In this document: in pieces, positions 32,690 through 43,123 of the stretch
Position numbering within the stretch: the stretch's first letter is position 1
Layout of the letters: each line of letters begins with the position of its first letter
Source of the DNA: Chelydra serpentina
Lineage: Eukaryota > Chordata > Testudines > Chelydridae
Reading direction: 5' to 3'
NCBI GenBank assembly: GCA_037349315.1
Contig: JBAIAC010000056.1
Location: forward strand, 3,076,501-3,140,500
DNA length: 64,000 nt
Translations under genes and position numbers: made by a program
The notes under the pieces: model-generated
The model's database searches: none
Told to the model about the DNA's origin: nothing
The model's input: the letters and a program-made list of their open reading frames with translations, nothing else

Positions 32690-33443
32690 AACCTGCACTT
32701 AGGACGGAAGAATCCTGCTACATGCACTGCTACAGACTAGGGACCGAATGGCTGGGCAGCAGTTCTGCAGAAAAAGACCTAGGGGTTACGAAAAGCTGAA
32801 TATGAGTCAACAGTGTGCCCTTGTTGCCAAGAAGGCTAACGGCATTTTGGGCTGTATAAGTAGGGGCATTTCCAGCAGATCGAGGGATGTGATTATTCCC
32901 CTCTATTCGGCACTGGTGAGGCCTCATTTGGAGTACTGTGTCCAGTTTTGGGCCCCACACTACAAAAAGGATGTGGATAAATTGGAAAGAGTCCAACGGA
33001 GGGCAACAAAAATGATTAGGGGGCTGGAGCACATGACTTATGAGGAGAGGCTGAGAGAACTGGGATTGTTTAGCCTGCAGAAGAGAAGAGTGAGGGGGGA
33101 TTTGATAGCTGCTTTCAACTACCTAAAAGGGGGTTCCAAAGAGGATGGATCTAGACTGTTCTCAGTGGTAGAAGATGACAGAACAAGGAGTAATGGTCTC
33201 AAGTTGCAGAGGGGGAGGTTTAGGTTGGATATTAGGAAAAACTTTTTCCCTAGTAGGGTGGTGAAGCACTGGAATGGGTTACCTAGGGAGGTGGTGGAAT
33301 CTCCTTCCTTAGAGGTTTTTAAGGTCAGGCTTGACAAAGCCCTGGCTGGGATGATCTAGTTGGGGTTGGTCCTGCTTTGAGCAGGGGGTTGGACTAGATG
33401 ACCTCCTGAGGTCCCTTCCAACCCTGAGATTCTATGATTCTAT
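32690..33443 (+). mobile_element. CR1 LINE, 3' part of split element
   Basis: Resumes at TGCACTTAGGACGGAAGAAT where the left part stopped. It continues through the RT C-terminal region to the tail with two ATTCTATG units. A small insertion (TGCTAC) near 32718 and a deletion in the LGVTVDEKL stretch break the frame. Confidence 0.93.
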
Positions 33444-33566
33444 GAACACACACACTCACTTTCCTTCACACACACACCCAACACACACACACACTCCCAA
33501 CACACACACTCACTCTTTCTCACACACACACTCCCCCCAACATACACACACACAGACTCCCAGCAC
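33444..33566. repeat. CA-rich simple repeat, right part
   Basis: ACACACACACTCACTTTCC and similar units; continuation of the tract at 28848-29076. Confidence 0.88.
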
Positions 33567-33678
33567 ACTATGGTGACCACTCATCCGAGCACCCCCGCCC
33601 CACGGGGCTGGCCTGAACCGCTCACCTCAGCCTCCATCCCTGCATGGGGTGCAGGCAGGATTTGTGTGAACAGCACAA

Positions 33679-33943
33679 ATATGGTGACCATATTTCCCAA
33701 AGGCTGGGGACCCTGCCGGAGTCCTGCCTCCCACCCTGTGCAGGGCTGGCATCACCGCTCACCCCCACACACCCCACTTTTTTTTGACAAAAATGGGCAT
33801 TCCTCCCGTTTGCTCTTTCCAACTGTTCAAATTGGCAAAAGCAATCGGGACAAATGCCCACATTTTCCAAAAAAGTCAGCACAGCCTGGACAGGGCTTAA
33901 AAAAGGGACCGTCCAGGCCAAAATGGGACATATGGTCACCCTA
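33679..33943. mobile_element. MITE, TAGGGTGACCA-type termini
   Basis: TATGGTGACCATATTTCCC at the left and GGGACATATGGTCACCCTA at the right form inverted termini. Related to the copy starting at 63671 in the VSIG8 intron. Confidence 0.6.
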
Positions 33944-34016
33944 CAACATACACTCTCCCCAAAACCCCCACCCTCAAAACTCAGAGGTGGGCGCCCGGCC
34001 AGCACCAGCTGCCAGG

Positions 34017-34080
34017 GCTGAATTTGTGGTGGGGGCTCAGCCCCGGCATCTCTTTCAATACAAATTAAGCACTGAGAGGA
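34017..34080 (+). repeat. Dispersed repeat, parent of the 31-bp minisatellite
   Basis: GAATTTGTGGTGGG, CTCAGCCCCGGCATCTC, TTTCAATACAAATTAAGCAC. The same blocks flank the tandem array at 37.2-38.3 kb. Confidence 0.65.
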
Positions 34081-34458
34081 GGCAGTGGGGCCTGCTGGGG
34101 AACCGTGGGGATCAGGGGCGATGTGGAAGAGCTCTGGGGATCAGGGACAATTGGGGGGGTGTGTGCCCACGGGGGCTGGGAGAGCCAAAATACAAGTTCG
34201 CCTAGGGCACCATTTTCCTGAAGGTTGGCCCTGGGCACAGCTACTTCAGTGCAGCTGCGCCAATGTAATTTTCGAGTGTGGACCTGCCCTTTGATGTCTA
34301 GCTCTTTCTATGGGAGTTAGAAGAGGCCACAGAGCCCCATGATGTTGCTAAAGATGCCTGCTGGTTCCATCCCTATTGATTCTACACAACTGCTCCATTT
34401 GTGTGTCCAGTGAACCTGGGTCTATTCGTCAGCAAGGGCCTGAAATCAGACGAACTTC

Positions 34459-35799
34459 ATAGAATCAGAGAATCAGAGAATCTTAGGGTTGGAAGGGGCC
34501 TCAGGAGGTCATCTAGTCCAACCCCCTGCTCAAAGCAGGACCAACCCCAACTAGATCATCCCAGCCAGGGCTTTCTCAATCCTGACCTTAAAAACCTCTA
34601 AGGAAGGAGATTCCACCACCTCCCTAGGTAACCCATTCCAGTGCTTCACCACCCTACTAGTGAAAAAGTTTTTCCTAATATCCAACCCAAACCTCCCCCT
34701 CTGCAACTTGAGACCATTACTCCTTGTTCTGTCATGTTCTACCACTGAGAACAGTCTAGATCCATCCTCTTTGGAACCCCCTTTTAGGTAGTTGAAAGCA
34801 GCTATCAAATCCCCCCTCGTTCTTCTCTTCTTCAGGCTAAACAATCCCAGTTCCCTCAGCCTCTCCTCATACGTCATGTGCTCCAGCCCCCTAATCATTT
34901 TTGTTGCCCTCCGTTGGACTCTTTCCAATTTATCCACATCCTTCTTGTAGTGTGGGGCCCAAAACTGGACACAGTACTCCAAATGAGGCCTCACCAGTGC
35001 CGAATAGAGGGGAATAATCACGTCCCTCGATCTGCTGGAAATGCCCCTACTTATACAGCCCAAAATGCCGTTAGCCTTCTTGGCAACAAGGGCACACTGT
35101 TGACTCATATTCAGCTTTTTGTCCACTGTAACCCCTAGGTCCTTTTCTGCAGAACTGCTGCCCAGCCATTCGGTCCCTAGTCTGTAGCAGTGCATGGGAT
35201 TCTTCCGTCCTAAGTGCAGGACTCTGCACTTGTCCTTGTTGAACCTCGTCAGATTTCTTTTGGCCCAATCCTCTAATTTGTCTAGGTCCCTCTGTATCCT
35301 GTCCCTACCCTCCAGCATATCAACCACTCCTCCCAGTTTAGTGTCATCTGCAAACTTGCTAAGGGTGCAGTCCACACCATCCTCCAGGTCGTTGATGAAG
35401 ATATTGAACAAAACCGGCCCCAGCACCGACCCTTGGGGCACTCCACTTGATACCGGCTGCCAACTAGACATGGAGCCATTGATCACTACCCGTTGAGCAC
35501 GACCATCCAGCCAGTTTTCTATCCACCTTACCGTCCATTCATCCAGCCCATACTTCTTTAACTTGCTGGCAAGAACACTGTGCGAGACTGTATCAAAAGC
35601 TTTGCTAAAGTCAAGAAATAGCACATCCACTGCTTTCCCCTCATCCACAGAGCCAGTTATCTCATCATAGAAGGCAATTAGGTTAGTCAGGCATGACTTG
35701 CCCTTGGTGAATCCATGCTGACTGTTCCTGATCACTTTCCCCTCCTTTAAGTGGTTCAGAATTGATTCCTTGAGGACCTGTTCCATGATTTTTCCAGTT
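34459..35799 (-). mobile_element. CR1 LINE, 5'-truncated, open RT frame
   Basis: Tail at the left (TCATAGAATCAGAGAATC). One 411-codon open frame (34551-35786) covers the RT from the KESILNHL region to the end, with FADD present. Truncated at TGATTTTTCCAG. Confidence 0.95.
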
Positions 35800-37236
35800 G
35801 CATTCAGCTTTCAGCTTGTTCCCCAAACTCCAGGCAAACATACGGGAGGGGAAGAAAAGGGAAAGCAACATCAACAAAACAAGATTTGTACAGCCCACTC
35901 CAAACTGAGATCTCTAGCTTGTACATAAGTTCTCCTTATGGCTCCCATATCTCACCCTTCACATGAAGCAGATCTGCCTGCATCAGTTGCCACAGAGTTA
36001 ATTGCATTTTTAATAACCACTTTGTATTTATTAACCTCACTAAACTGAAATGAAATCCTCATATGACATGTGTCAAAATATGTCTTTCAGAAAGACCGGT
36101 AGCTCACATTTTCTCTTTTCCTGTGTCATCTTTTTAGAAAGAAATACACCATGTTCTCCTGGACTGGGAGGGCTAATGTCTTTGCACACATCAAACAAAC
36201 CCATTGCTAAAACCTGTCCCCAGCCCCTCCACGCCAGGTACCAAGATAGCAAGCAAGAGGGACAGAGTCTCGCAGGCATGCTTAGCCCTGCCCCCCAATC
36301 CATATGTGGGGCAGGCAGGCTCAGCCTGGCAGTGTCCAAGTGTGGAGGGGCTCAGTGTGGAGGGATGCAGGTGCAGGGTGAGAGGGGGCTGTGTGGGGCA
36401 ATCTTGGTGTGGGTGGTTCAGTGGAGGGTCCAGATGCAGGGGGGATCTGGATGCATAGGGGCTCATTGGGGGGTTCCAGGTGCAGGGAGAATGGGACTTT
36501 GCTTGAGGTGGGTCCAGGTGAAGGTGGGTGAGTCTTAGGGGGGGTCCGGATGCACATGGGTTGGTTGGACCAGGAGGGGTGGGTGGGAGGGAAGCGGCTC
36601 CCCTTACAGTGACCCCTCCCCCCATGGCTGAGGAGCGATGGGGGCAGGAAGTCGGGGGAGAGGTGCAGAGCTTCCTGCAGCTGGGGGAGGTTCCTGGGGG
36701 TGGGTCTGACTAGCCTCAGTGGCTCCCAGCAGGGGAAATCACATTGTCCTCTTCCCCCCCCACCCCGCACTCCCCCAGCCAGGACTAGCAAATCAGCCCT
36801 CGCCTGGGTTGGGAAGCAGCTTAGGCGCCTGGCTATCCTCAGTGAAAATGGCCACAGCCCAGGTGGGGAAACTGAGCAGCAGGCACAGAGCTCCTGGCAT
36901 CATCACTCCCCTCACCCGAACGTTCCAGAGCTAAGGGAGAAATCTGGGCACCCCCCAGACGTCACCTCGCCCTCCTATTGAGTTTGGGGGGGCAAAGCCC
37001 TCCCATGCCCCCCAATCTCCACCCATGCCCATAGGACTGAACCTCACTTTACTGCTGCCTTTGCCCCTCCTGGTAACACGGCAGCTCCCTAGGCAACCCA
37101 GCTCTCTGGCAGAGGCCAGTTCTGCCGGCACTGTCTCAGGATTGAGTGAAACTTGGGCTGGGCTGGTCAGAGCTGGGCAAACCAGTTACAAAGCTGTCAC
37201 TCACAAAGGGCCAGAATCACAAAGGGACTGAGCAGT
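35800..37236. other. Intergenic, includes degenerate G-rich tandem sequence
   Basis: No gene recognised. From about 36315 to 36560 the sequence is built of loose GGTGCAGG, TCCAGGTGCAGG and GGATGCA units, a decayed minisatellite-like tract. The rest has no recognisable repeat. Confidence 0.4.
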
Positions 37237-37266
37237 GTTGAATTTGTGCTACGGCTTGCTAGGGCT

Positions 37267-38220
37267 GAGCCCGACACCTCTGGGCTTGGCAGTTCAGAGC
37301 CCCGGCACCTCAGGGCCTGGCAGTTCAGAGCCCCGGCACCTCTGGGCTTGGCAGTTCAGAGCCCCAGCACCTCAGGGCCTGGCAGTTCAGAGCCCCGGCA
37401 CCTCTGGGCTTGGCAGTTCAGAGCCCCGGCACCTCTGGGCCTGGCAGTTCAGAGCCCAGGCACCTCTGGGCCTCGCAGTTCAGAGCCCCGGCACCTCTGG
37501 GCCTGGCAGTTCATAGCCCCGGCACCTCTGGGCCTGGCAGTTCATAGCCCCGGCACCTCTGGGCCTGGCAGTTCATAGCCCCGGCACTTCTGGGCCTGGC
37601 AGTTCAGAGCCCCGGCACCTCTGGGCCTGGCAGTTCATAGCCCCGGCACCTCTGGGCCTGGCAGTTCATAGCCCCGGCACTTCTGGGCTTGGCAGTTCAT
37701 AGCCCCGGCACTTCTGGGCCTGGCAGTTCATATCCCCGGCACCTCTGGGCCTGGCAGTTCATATCCCCGGCACCTCTGGGCCTGGCGGTTCAGAGCCCCG
37801 GCACCTCTGGGCCTGGCAGTTCAGAGCCCCGGCACCTCTGGGCCTGGCAGTTCAGAGCCCCGGCACCTCTGGGCCTGGCAGTTCAGAGCCCCGGCACTTC
37901 TGGGCCTGGCAGTTCAGAGCCCCAGCACCTCTGGGCCTGGCAGTTCAGAGCCCCGGCACCTCTGGGCCTGGCAGTTCAGAGCCCTGGCACTTCTGGGCCT
38001 GGCAGTTCAGAGCCCCGGCACTTCTGGGCCTGGCGGTTCAGAGCCCCGGCACCTCTGGGCCTGGCAGTTCAGAGCCCCGGCACTTCTGGGCCTGGCAGTT
38101 CAGAGCCCTGGCACTTCTGGGCCTGGCAGTTCAGAGCCCCGGCACTTCTGGGCCTGGCAGTTCAGAGCCCCGGCACTTCTGGGCCTGGCAGTTCAGAGCC
38201 CCGGCACCTCTGGGCTTGCC
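37267..38220. repeat. 31-bp minisatellite, about 30 copies
   Basis: Monomer made of GAGCCCCGGCACCTCT plus GGGCCTGGCAGTTCA, tandem for about 950 bp with few substitutions (CCTCT/CTTCT, TTCAGAG/TTCATAG/TTCATAT). At the left edge, monomers alternate between CTCTGGGCTTGG and CTCAGGGCCTGG, giving a 62-bp higher-order unit. 31 is not a multiple of 3, so long frames in this region only reflect the repeat. Confidence 0.95.
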
Positions 38221-38235
38221 ACATCAGGTATGAAA

Positions 38236-38290
38236 GTAAAAATGTAGCTTTAGCCCTGGCACCTCTTTCATTACATATTAAGCACTGAGA
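38236..38290 (+). repeat. Right flank of the repeat that hosts the minisatellite
   Basis: TAGCCCTGGCACCTCTTTC, then ATTACATATTAAGCACTG, continues the same dispersed repeat found intact at 34017. Confidence 0.6.
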
Positions 38291-38672
38291 CTGAGGCTCC
38301 TAAAAATACAGATAGGCACCTAGGACTAGGTTCACAAAGGGGATTAGGCACCTACCTGCCCCGTTAAGTGCCTACGTCCAACATTTAGGCACCTCTGACA
38401 TTCTCAAGACCAGCACTCAGTGGCCACCTAACCCTGAAGGTGTCTAAGTCCCCCAGTGCCTAAGTTTCTTCTGGTTGGCATATGCAAAGTCTTGATGCCA
38501 CCTCACTGCAAACGAGCAGTGCAGACCCCTGGCTCGGGCCTAGGACCCAGTGGGATTCTCAGGCCAGGCTTTCCCACACCCAGCTCCCGTGCACACAAGA
38601 GACAGCTGGGGTGAGCAGGTCCAGCATTTTTCTGTCTTGGGTGTGCATGTGTGTGTCTCCAGAGAACCCAAA

Positions 38673-38800
38673 GGCCTGGGGGTTAGAGTGCTCACCGGGG
38701 CTGTGGATGATACAGCTTGAAATCCCTGCACTACCTGAGTTGGAGTAGGGATTTAAACCTGTCTCTCTGACATCCCGGGAGTACTCTGACCTCCTAGCAA
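38673..38800. repeat. Foldback repeat with tRNA-like arms, copy 1
   Basis: Left arm GGCCTGGGGGTTAGAGTGCT, then GCTTGAAATCCCTGCAC. The right arm, read in reverse, is GCTAGGAGGTCAGAGTACTC, then GGTTTAAATCCCTACTCC. Each arm has an A-box-like and a B-box-like block facing inward. Arm identity is roughly two thirds. Confidence 0.55.
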
Positions 38801-38876
38801 GGGAGTCCTTCTCTCTATGGCCCAATGAATAGTGAACTACGTACAAAGTGGAACTGCTCCAATAGCAGAGATGGAG

Positions 38877-39250
38877 AGTATCAGTGACTAGGACCAGGGC
38901 AGTGGTTAGAGCAGGTGTCAGTAGCCAGGAGTCAGCGCCAAGGGTCAGAGCCGGAGTCTGAAGTCAGGAATCGGAGCCAAGGCTCAGAACCAGGCTACCT
39001 GGAGTAAGACAAGGCAAGGGCAGGGTTGGGTCCAAGGCAGAAGCAGGGTTGGAACAAGGCTGGGAAACAAGCAGGCACAGAAGCGATCACAGCCATGGGC
39101 AAGTGCTTTGAGCAGCCAATGAACTGCTAGTACTGCTTGGCTTAAGAGCCGGTCTGCTGACTCTTCCAGCCAATCAGGCAGTGTAGCCAGTTAGGTAGCC
39201 TGTTATAGGCCAGCTGTGCTCAGTAGCTTGGCTCTGCTGTGGCCCTGATT
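38877..39250 (-). repeat. Gypsy retrotransposon 3' LTR
   Basis: Shares ordered blocks with 54595-54985: AATCGGAGCCAAG, GGGTTGGGTCCAAGGCAG (GGGCTGGGTCCAAGGCAG there), TTGAGCAGCCAATGAACTGC (TTGAGCAGCCGATGAACTGC there). It lies just beyond the C-terminal end of integrase in the minus orientation, where a 3' LTR is expected. Confidence 0.7.
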
Positions 39251-39459
39251 CCTCCCCACCCCTGGAAGGTGCCTCCTAGGGGCTTTGGGGCTCGATTTCT
39301 CAGGATACTTCCAATGGAACTTTCATAATAGATCCGGAGCGTGGACCACTCGTCTGGACTGTAACCTTCCCAGTTCATCAGGTACTGGAGCCTTCCCCTA
39401 ACTTGCTGAGAGTCAAGAATTCAGTGGACCAAGTTCTCCTCCTGTCCATGGACTGTTAT

Positions 39460-40342
39460 GGGTGGCGGGTTTCAGTGATTTGGGTACAGGTTCTTGGCAT
39501 GGTGCTTTAAAAGTAAGATGTGAAAGATGGGATGGATCTTCCAGGACTCAAGCAGCTGTAATCTGAAGGCCACTGGGTACATCCATCCTATAACCTTGAA
39601 GGGGCCCAGGTATTGGTGGTCTAGTTTGGTGGATGGGTGGCTCGATCTAAGGTTCTGGGCCAAGAGCCACACCTTGTCCCTTATGGCAGCCTGACAGTCT
39701 TGGCTCCCACAGGCTTCTTTGGTGGATTGCTAGTATTTCTTGAGCTCCCCGCACATCCAGTGCAGGGGGAGGCTAAACTTGTGGCAGCCAATCCTGGGGA
39801 ACTCACAGTAAAGTGTGGGTGGAAGTGGGGGTGAAAGCCACAGTTTTCAAAGGCTGGGCTGTGTTGGGTCATGGTGTGGACTGCATTGTTATATGTGCAG
39901 TCAGTGTAGCACAGCAGGCGAGCCAGTTGTCCTGATGGTAGCTGAGAAAACTGCTCCAAGGTTTGATCAACCCACTCTGTTTGTAGGAAGAGTCAAGTCA
40001 TCTCCTGTGCGGTAGGAACAGCATGGCACGAGACAAAGTGCCCCATCTTTGTTGGGAGGTCAACGACAACCAGGCTTGCCAAGTGTCCCTGGGAGTATGG
40101 CCATTCTTGAAGCCCTTTGAGATAGTAGACCCAGGCTGTGGAGGTGTGGGCAGAGGCTGATTGTGAGTTCTTGGTACTGGTGCAGACATCACAGGACCTT
40201 ATAGAATCCTTGATGTAAACTCGTAGGCCTGGCCACCAGAAGCGCCTCGAGACCAGATTCCTGTTCTTACAATGGCCCACGAGTGGCCAATTGTGGGATA
40301 GTGTCAATATCTGAAGCCTACATTCTTCCTGGAGTAGCATCC
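39460..40342 (-). pseudogene. Gypsy pol: integrase remnant
   Basis: Two minus-strand frames show integrase features. 39993-40340 has RFWWPGLRVYIKDSIRSCDVC, the zinc-binding region of Ty3/Gypsy integrase. 39472-39672 has LDHQYLGPFKV and IHPIFHILLLK, the C-terminal chromodomain-side motif. Frames are shifted and the catalytic core is largely missing or broken, so it is dead. Its upstream pol parts are at 49.1-51.0 kb. Confidence 0.82.
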
Positions 40343-40577
40343 CTATGGCTGCTCCACTTCAGGTGCATGCACCTCTCGAGCCCTTGATCGGAGACTTTCA
40401 ATTCACAGCGTCCATTTGGCCCATGCATGCACCCTCCTCACGCTGGACACCCAGGCTACCTAGGGGTGCACGGGTGAACCGCCCTCAGTTCTTTCTCAAC
40501 TGACTTGGCCTGAGATGGAGCCTTAGTGTATCCGCCTTGAGTGTGTCTCGGCTTTTATATTGCTCTTAGAATACTTA
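40343..40577 (+). mobile_element. DIRS-like retrotransposon, 5' terminal part
   Basis: GGCTGCTCCACTTCAGGTGC, GATCGGAGACTTTCAATTC and TCAGTTCTTTCTCAACTG are phrases I associate with the terminal region of turtle DIRS elements. It abuts the broken integrase of the Gypsy, so the DIRS inserted there. Confidence 0.5.
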
Positions 40578-40585
40578 GTGTAGTT

Positions 40586-41039
40586 CATAGGCGCCGACTC
40601 CATGGGTGCTCCAGGGCTGGAGCACACACGGAAAAAAATTAGCGGGTGCTTAGCACCCACTGACAGCCAGCTCCCCTCACCCCCCCCCAGTGCCTCTCAT
40701 CCGCCTGCAGCCCCACCTATCAACTTCTCCCCCTCTCTCTCAGTGCCTCCCGCCTGTCCCAATCAGCTGTTCCACGGTGTGCAGGAGGCACTGGGGGGGG
40801 AGAGGGAGGAGCAGGGATGGGGTGTGCTCGGGGGAGTGGGTGGAACTGGGTGGGGAGAGGCGGAGCGGGGGTGGGGGCTTGGGAGAAGGGATGGGGTGGG
40901 GGTGGGGCCTGGGGCAGAGCTGGGGTGGGAAGAGCCGGGGCAGGGCGGGGGCTTGGGGCAAGGGGGAAGGTGGAGACAGGGCCTGGGGCAGGGCAGGGGA
41001 TTGAGTACCCCTGGGGCCCGGAGAAAGCCAGTGCCTATG
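40586..41039. mobile_element. hAT-type MITE with 8-bp TSD
   Basis: Starts CATAGGCGCCGACTCC and ends GCCTATG. Flanked by GTGTAGTT (40578-40585) and GAGTAGTT (41040-41047), an 8-bp duplication with one mismatch. G-rich non-coding interior. Confidence 0.65.
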
Positions 41040-41047
41040 GAGTAGTT

Positions 41048-41221
41048 AGTTAGGTTGAGTGTCATTATGGTTAGTTAGTAGAGTGAAGTAGGGAAACGAT
41101 CATTTTCTCTTCTCTTTCCCTCTCGGGGACTTGTTTTCTCCTGGCAGGGCATCCCTGGCTCTTCAGGATTCAGACATTGCCTCTCCTGCCAAAAGGCCAT
41201 ACTGGTGAGCAATGGCCACTC
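41048..41221 (+). pseudogene. DIRS-like gag fragment, left of Harbinger
   Basis: A short cysteine-rich reading frame near the right end continues across the Harbinger insertion at 45317 when one TAA copy is removed. It looks like the zinc-knuckle part of a DIRS gag protein. Confidence 0.45.
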
Positions 41222-41606
41222 TAAGGCCATGGCTACACTTGCAGATGTACAGCGCTGTGAGTTAAACCCGTCTTCGTACAGCTGAGTAGGGAAAGCGCTG
41301 CAGCCTGTCCACACTGGCAGCTGCCAGCGCAGTAACGAGCACTAACGTGGCCACATTTGCGGCACTTGCAGCGGTTTTGGGAGTGGTGCATTATGGGCAG
41401 GTATCCCACAGAACACCTCTTCCAATTCTGGCACCATGGGTTGTGGGAAGGGGGCGTGGGGTATGGTGCATTCTGGGTCCTGTCCCAACGCCCCGTGATG
41501 CATCGCTTTGCATCCCAGCAATCCCTGTGTTTCCGGCCACAATTTGCGCCATCTTTCAATGGTTTCTTTGTAGCGCGATCTGTGCTCCGTTTCGGTCAGC
41601 GGGAAA

Positions 41607-42851
41607 ATGGATCCCGACCTGGTGAGCAAAATACTGACGAGTCTCGCCAGCACGTCACGTTTGGCAGTCGAGCTCTTCCTTAAGATCCACAGTGACAGCG
41701 ACGATCGACGATGACGATGAAATTGTCACGCAAAACGCGTACGACACGAACTTGCTTGTGGCATTCACGGACATGCTATGCACCGTGGAACACCGCTTTT
41801 GGGCTCGGGAAACCAGCACAGAGTGGTGGGATCACATTGTCATGCAAGTCTGGGATGACGAGCAGTGGGTGCAGAATGTTCGGATGAGAAAAGCTACTTT
41901 CATGGGACTGTGTGAGGCGCTCGCCTCGCCCTGCGGCGCAAGGACACGAGATTGAGAGCTGCCCTGACGGTGGAGAAGCGGGTGGCTATTGCAATCTGGA
42001 AGCTCGCAACTCCGGACTGCTATCGATCAGTAGCGAACCAGTTTGGAGTGGGAAAGTCGACCGTTGGAGTCGTGCTGATGCAAGTTTGTAAGGCCATTAA
42101 TCGCATCCTGCTCAGAAGAACCGTGACTCCGGGTAACGTGCAGGACATTGTGGCTGGCTTTGAACAAATGGGTTTCCCTAACTGCGGAGGGGCGATAGAT
42201 GGGACGCATATTCCTATTCTGGCACCACCCCACCTAGCATCCGAGTACATTAATCGGAAGGGGTATTTCCCCATGGTTCTCCAGGCGCTTGTGGATCACC
42301 GTGGGCGTTTCATTGACATCAACGCAGGCTGGCCCGGAAAGGTGCATGACGCACGCATCTTTCGGAACACTGCCCTGTTCCGGAAGATGCAGTCCGGGAC
42401 TTTTTTCCCAGACCGGAAGATCACGGTAGGGGAAATTGAAATGCCCACTGTAATCCTTGGAGACCCCGCGTACCCTTTAATGCCGTGGCTCATGAAACCC
42501 TACACAGGGAGCCTTGACACCAGCAAGGCATGGTTCAACTACAGGCTGAGCCGGTGCCGAATGACTGTGGAGTGTGCTTTTGGTCGTTTGAAGGGCCGCT
42601 GGCGATCTCTATAAGGGAAGCTGGACTTGGCCGAACACAGCATCCCCGCGGTTATATCCGCGTGCTGTACCCTTCATAATATTTGTGAAGGGAAGGGTGA
42701 AATGTTCACTCAGGCGTGGACCTCAGAGGTTCAACACCTGGAGGCTGAATTTGCACAGCCAGAGAGCAGGGCTATTACAGGGGCCCAGCGTGGGGCTGCA
42801 AGGATCAGGGATGCCTTGAGGGAGAAATTTGAGGCTGAAAACCACCAGTAA
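41607..42851 (+). pseudogene. Harbinger transposase, three lesions
   Basis: A DDE transposase of the HARBI1/ALP1 type. Likely start ATG at 41607 (MDPDLVSKIL). Helix-turn-helix at YRSVANQFGVGKSTV; catalytic acidic residues in GGAIDGTHIPI, GKVHDARIF and TVECAFGRLKGRW; C-terminus LHNICEG. Lesions: an extra C near 41706 in a GAC/GAT run, a frameshift near 41920-41935, and an in-frame TAA at 42612-42614 after GRWRSL. The frame is the same on both sides of the stop (41952-42614 and 42627-42851). These are point-scale defects, not introns. Confidence 0.9.
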
Positions 42852-43123
42852 TGTGTGCTGCCCTGCACGACCCTGAAGTGAAGTGGTTCCAATGTTATCA
42901 GTTATCTGTCTTTGCTAAGCTGATTTGTGTTTGCTCAGCTCACTTGCGTTGCCTGTTTCTTTCCTGGGCAAAGGTATCTTTTTTCCTTATGCAATAATAA
43001 AGACTGTTTGCACATCCAAAGAATCCGTTTATTACAGAGAAAATACATGTATTAAAAAGAAACACAACTGCTTGTGAGACAGAAAGGGCAAGGGGGTGGT
43101 GGGTGGTGTGGGGAAGGGTTCAA

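Noticed and set aside
37267..38220. Regular direct repeats suggesting a CRISPR array
   Set aside because: The monomers are contiguous with no unique spacers, and the genome is a vertebrate nuclear one.
37153..38288. Long plus-strand open frames of 140 and 199 codons
   Set aside because: They are translations of the 31-bp tandem repeat, which stays open in all three frames; no start context or splice sites support a gene.
41952..42614. A complete 220-codon transposase starting at 41952
   Set aside because: The family reading extends upstream past a frameshift near 41.92 kb and downstream past the TAA at 42612, so this frame is only the middle of a broken gene.
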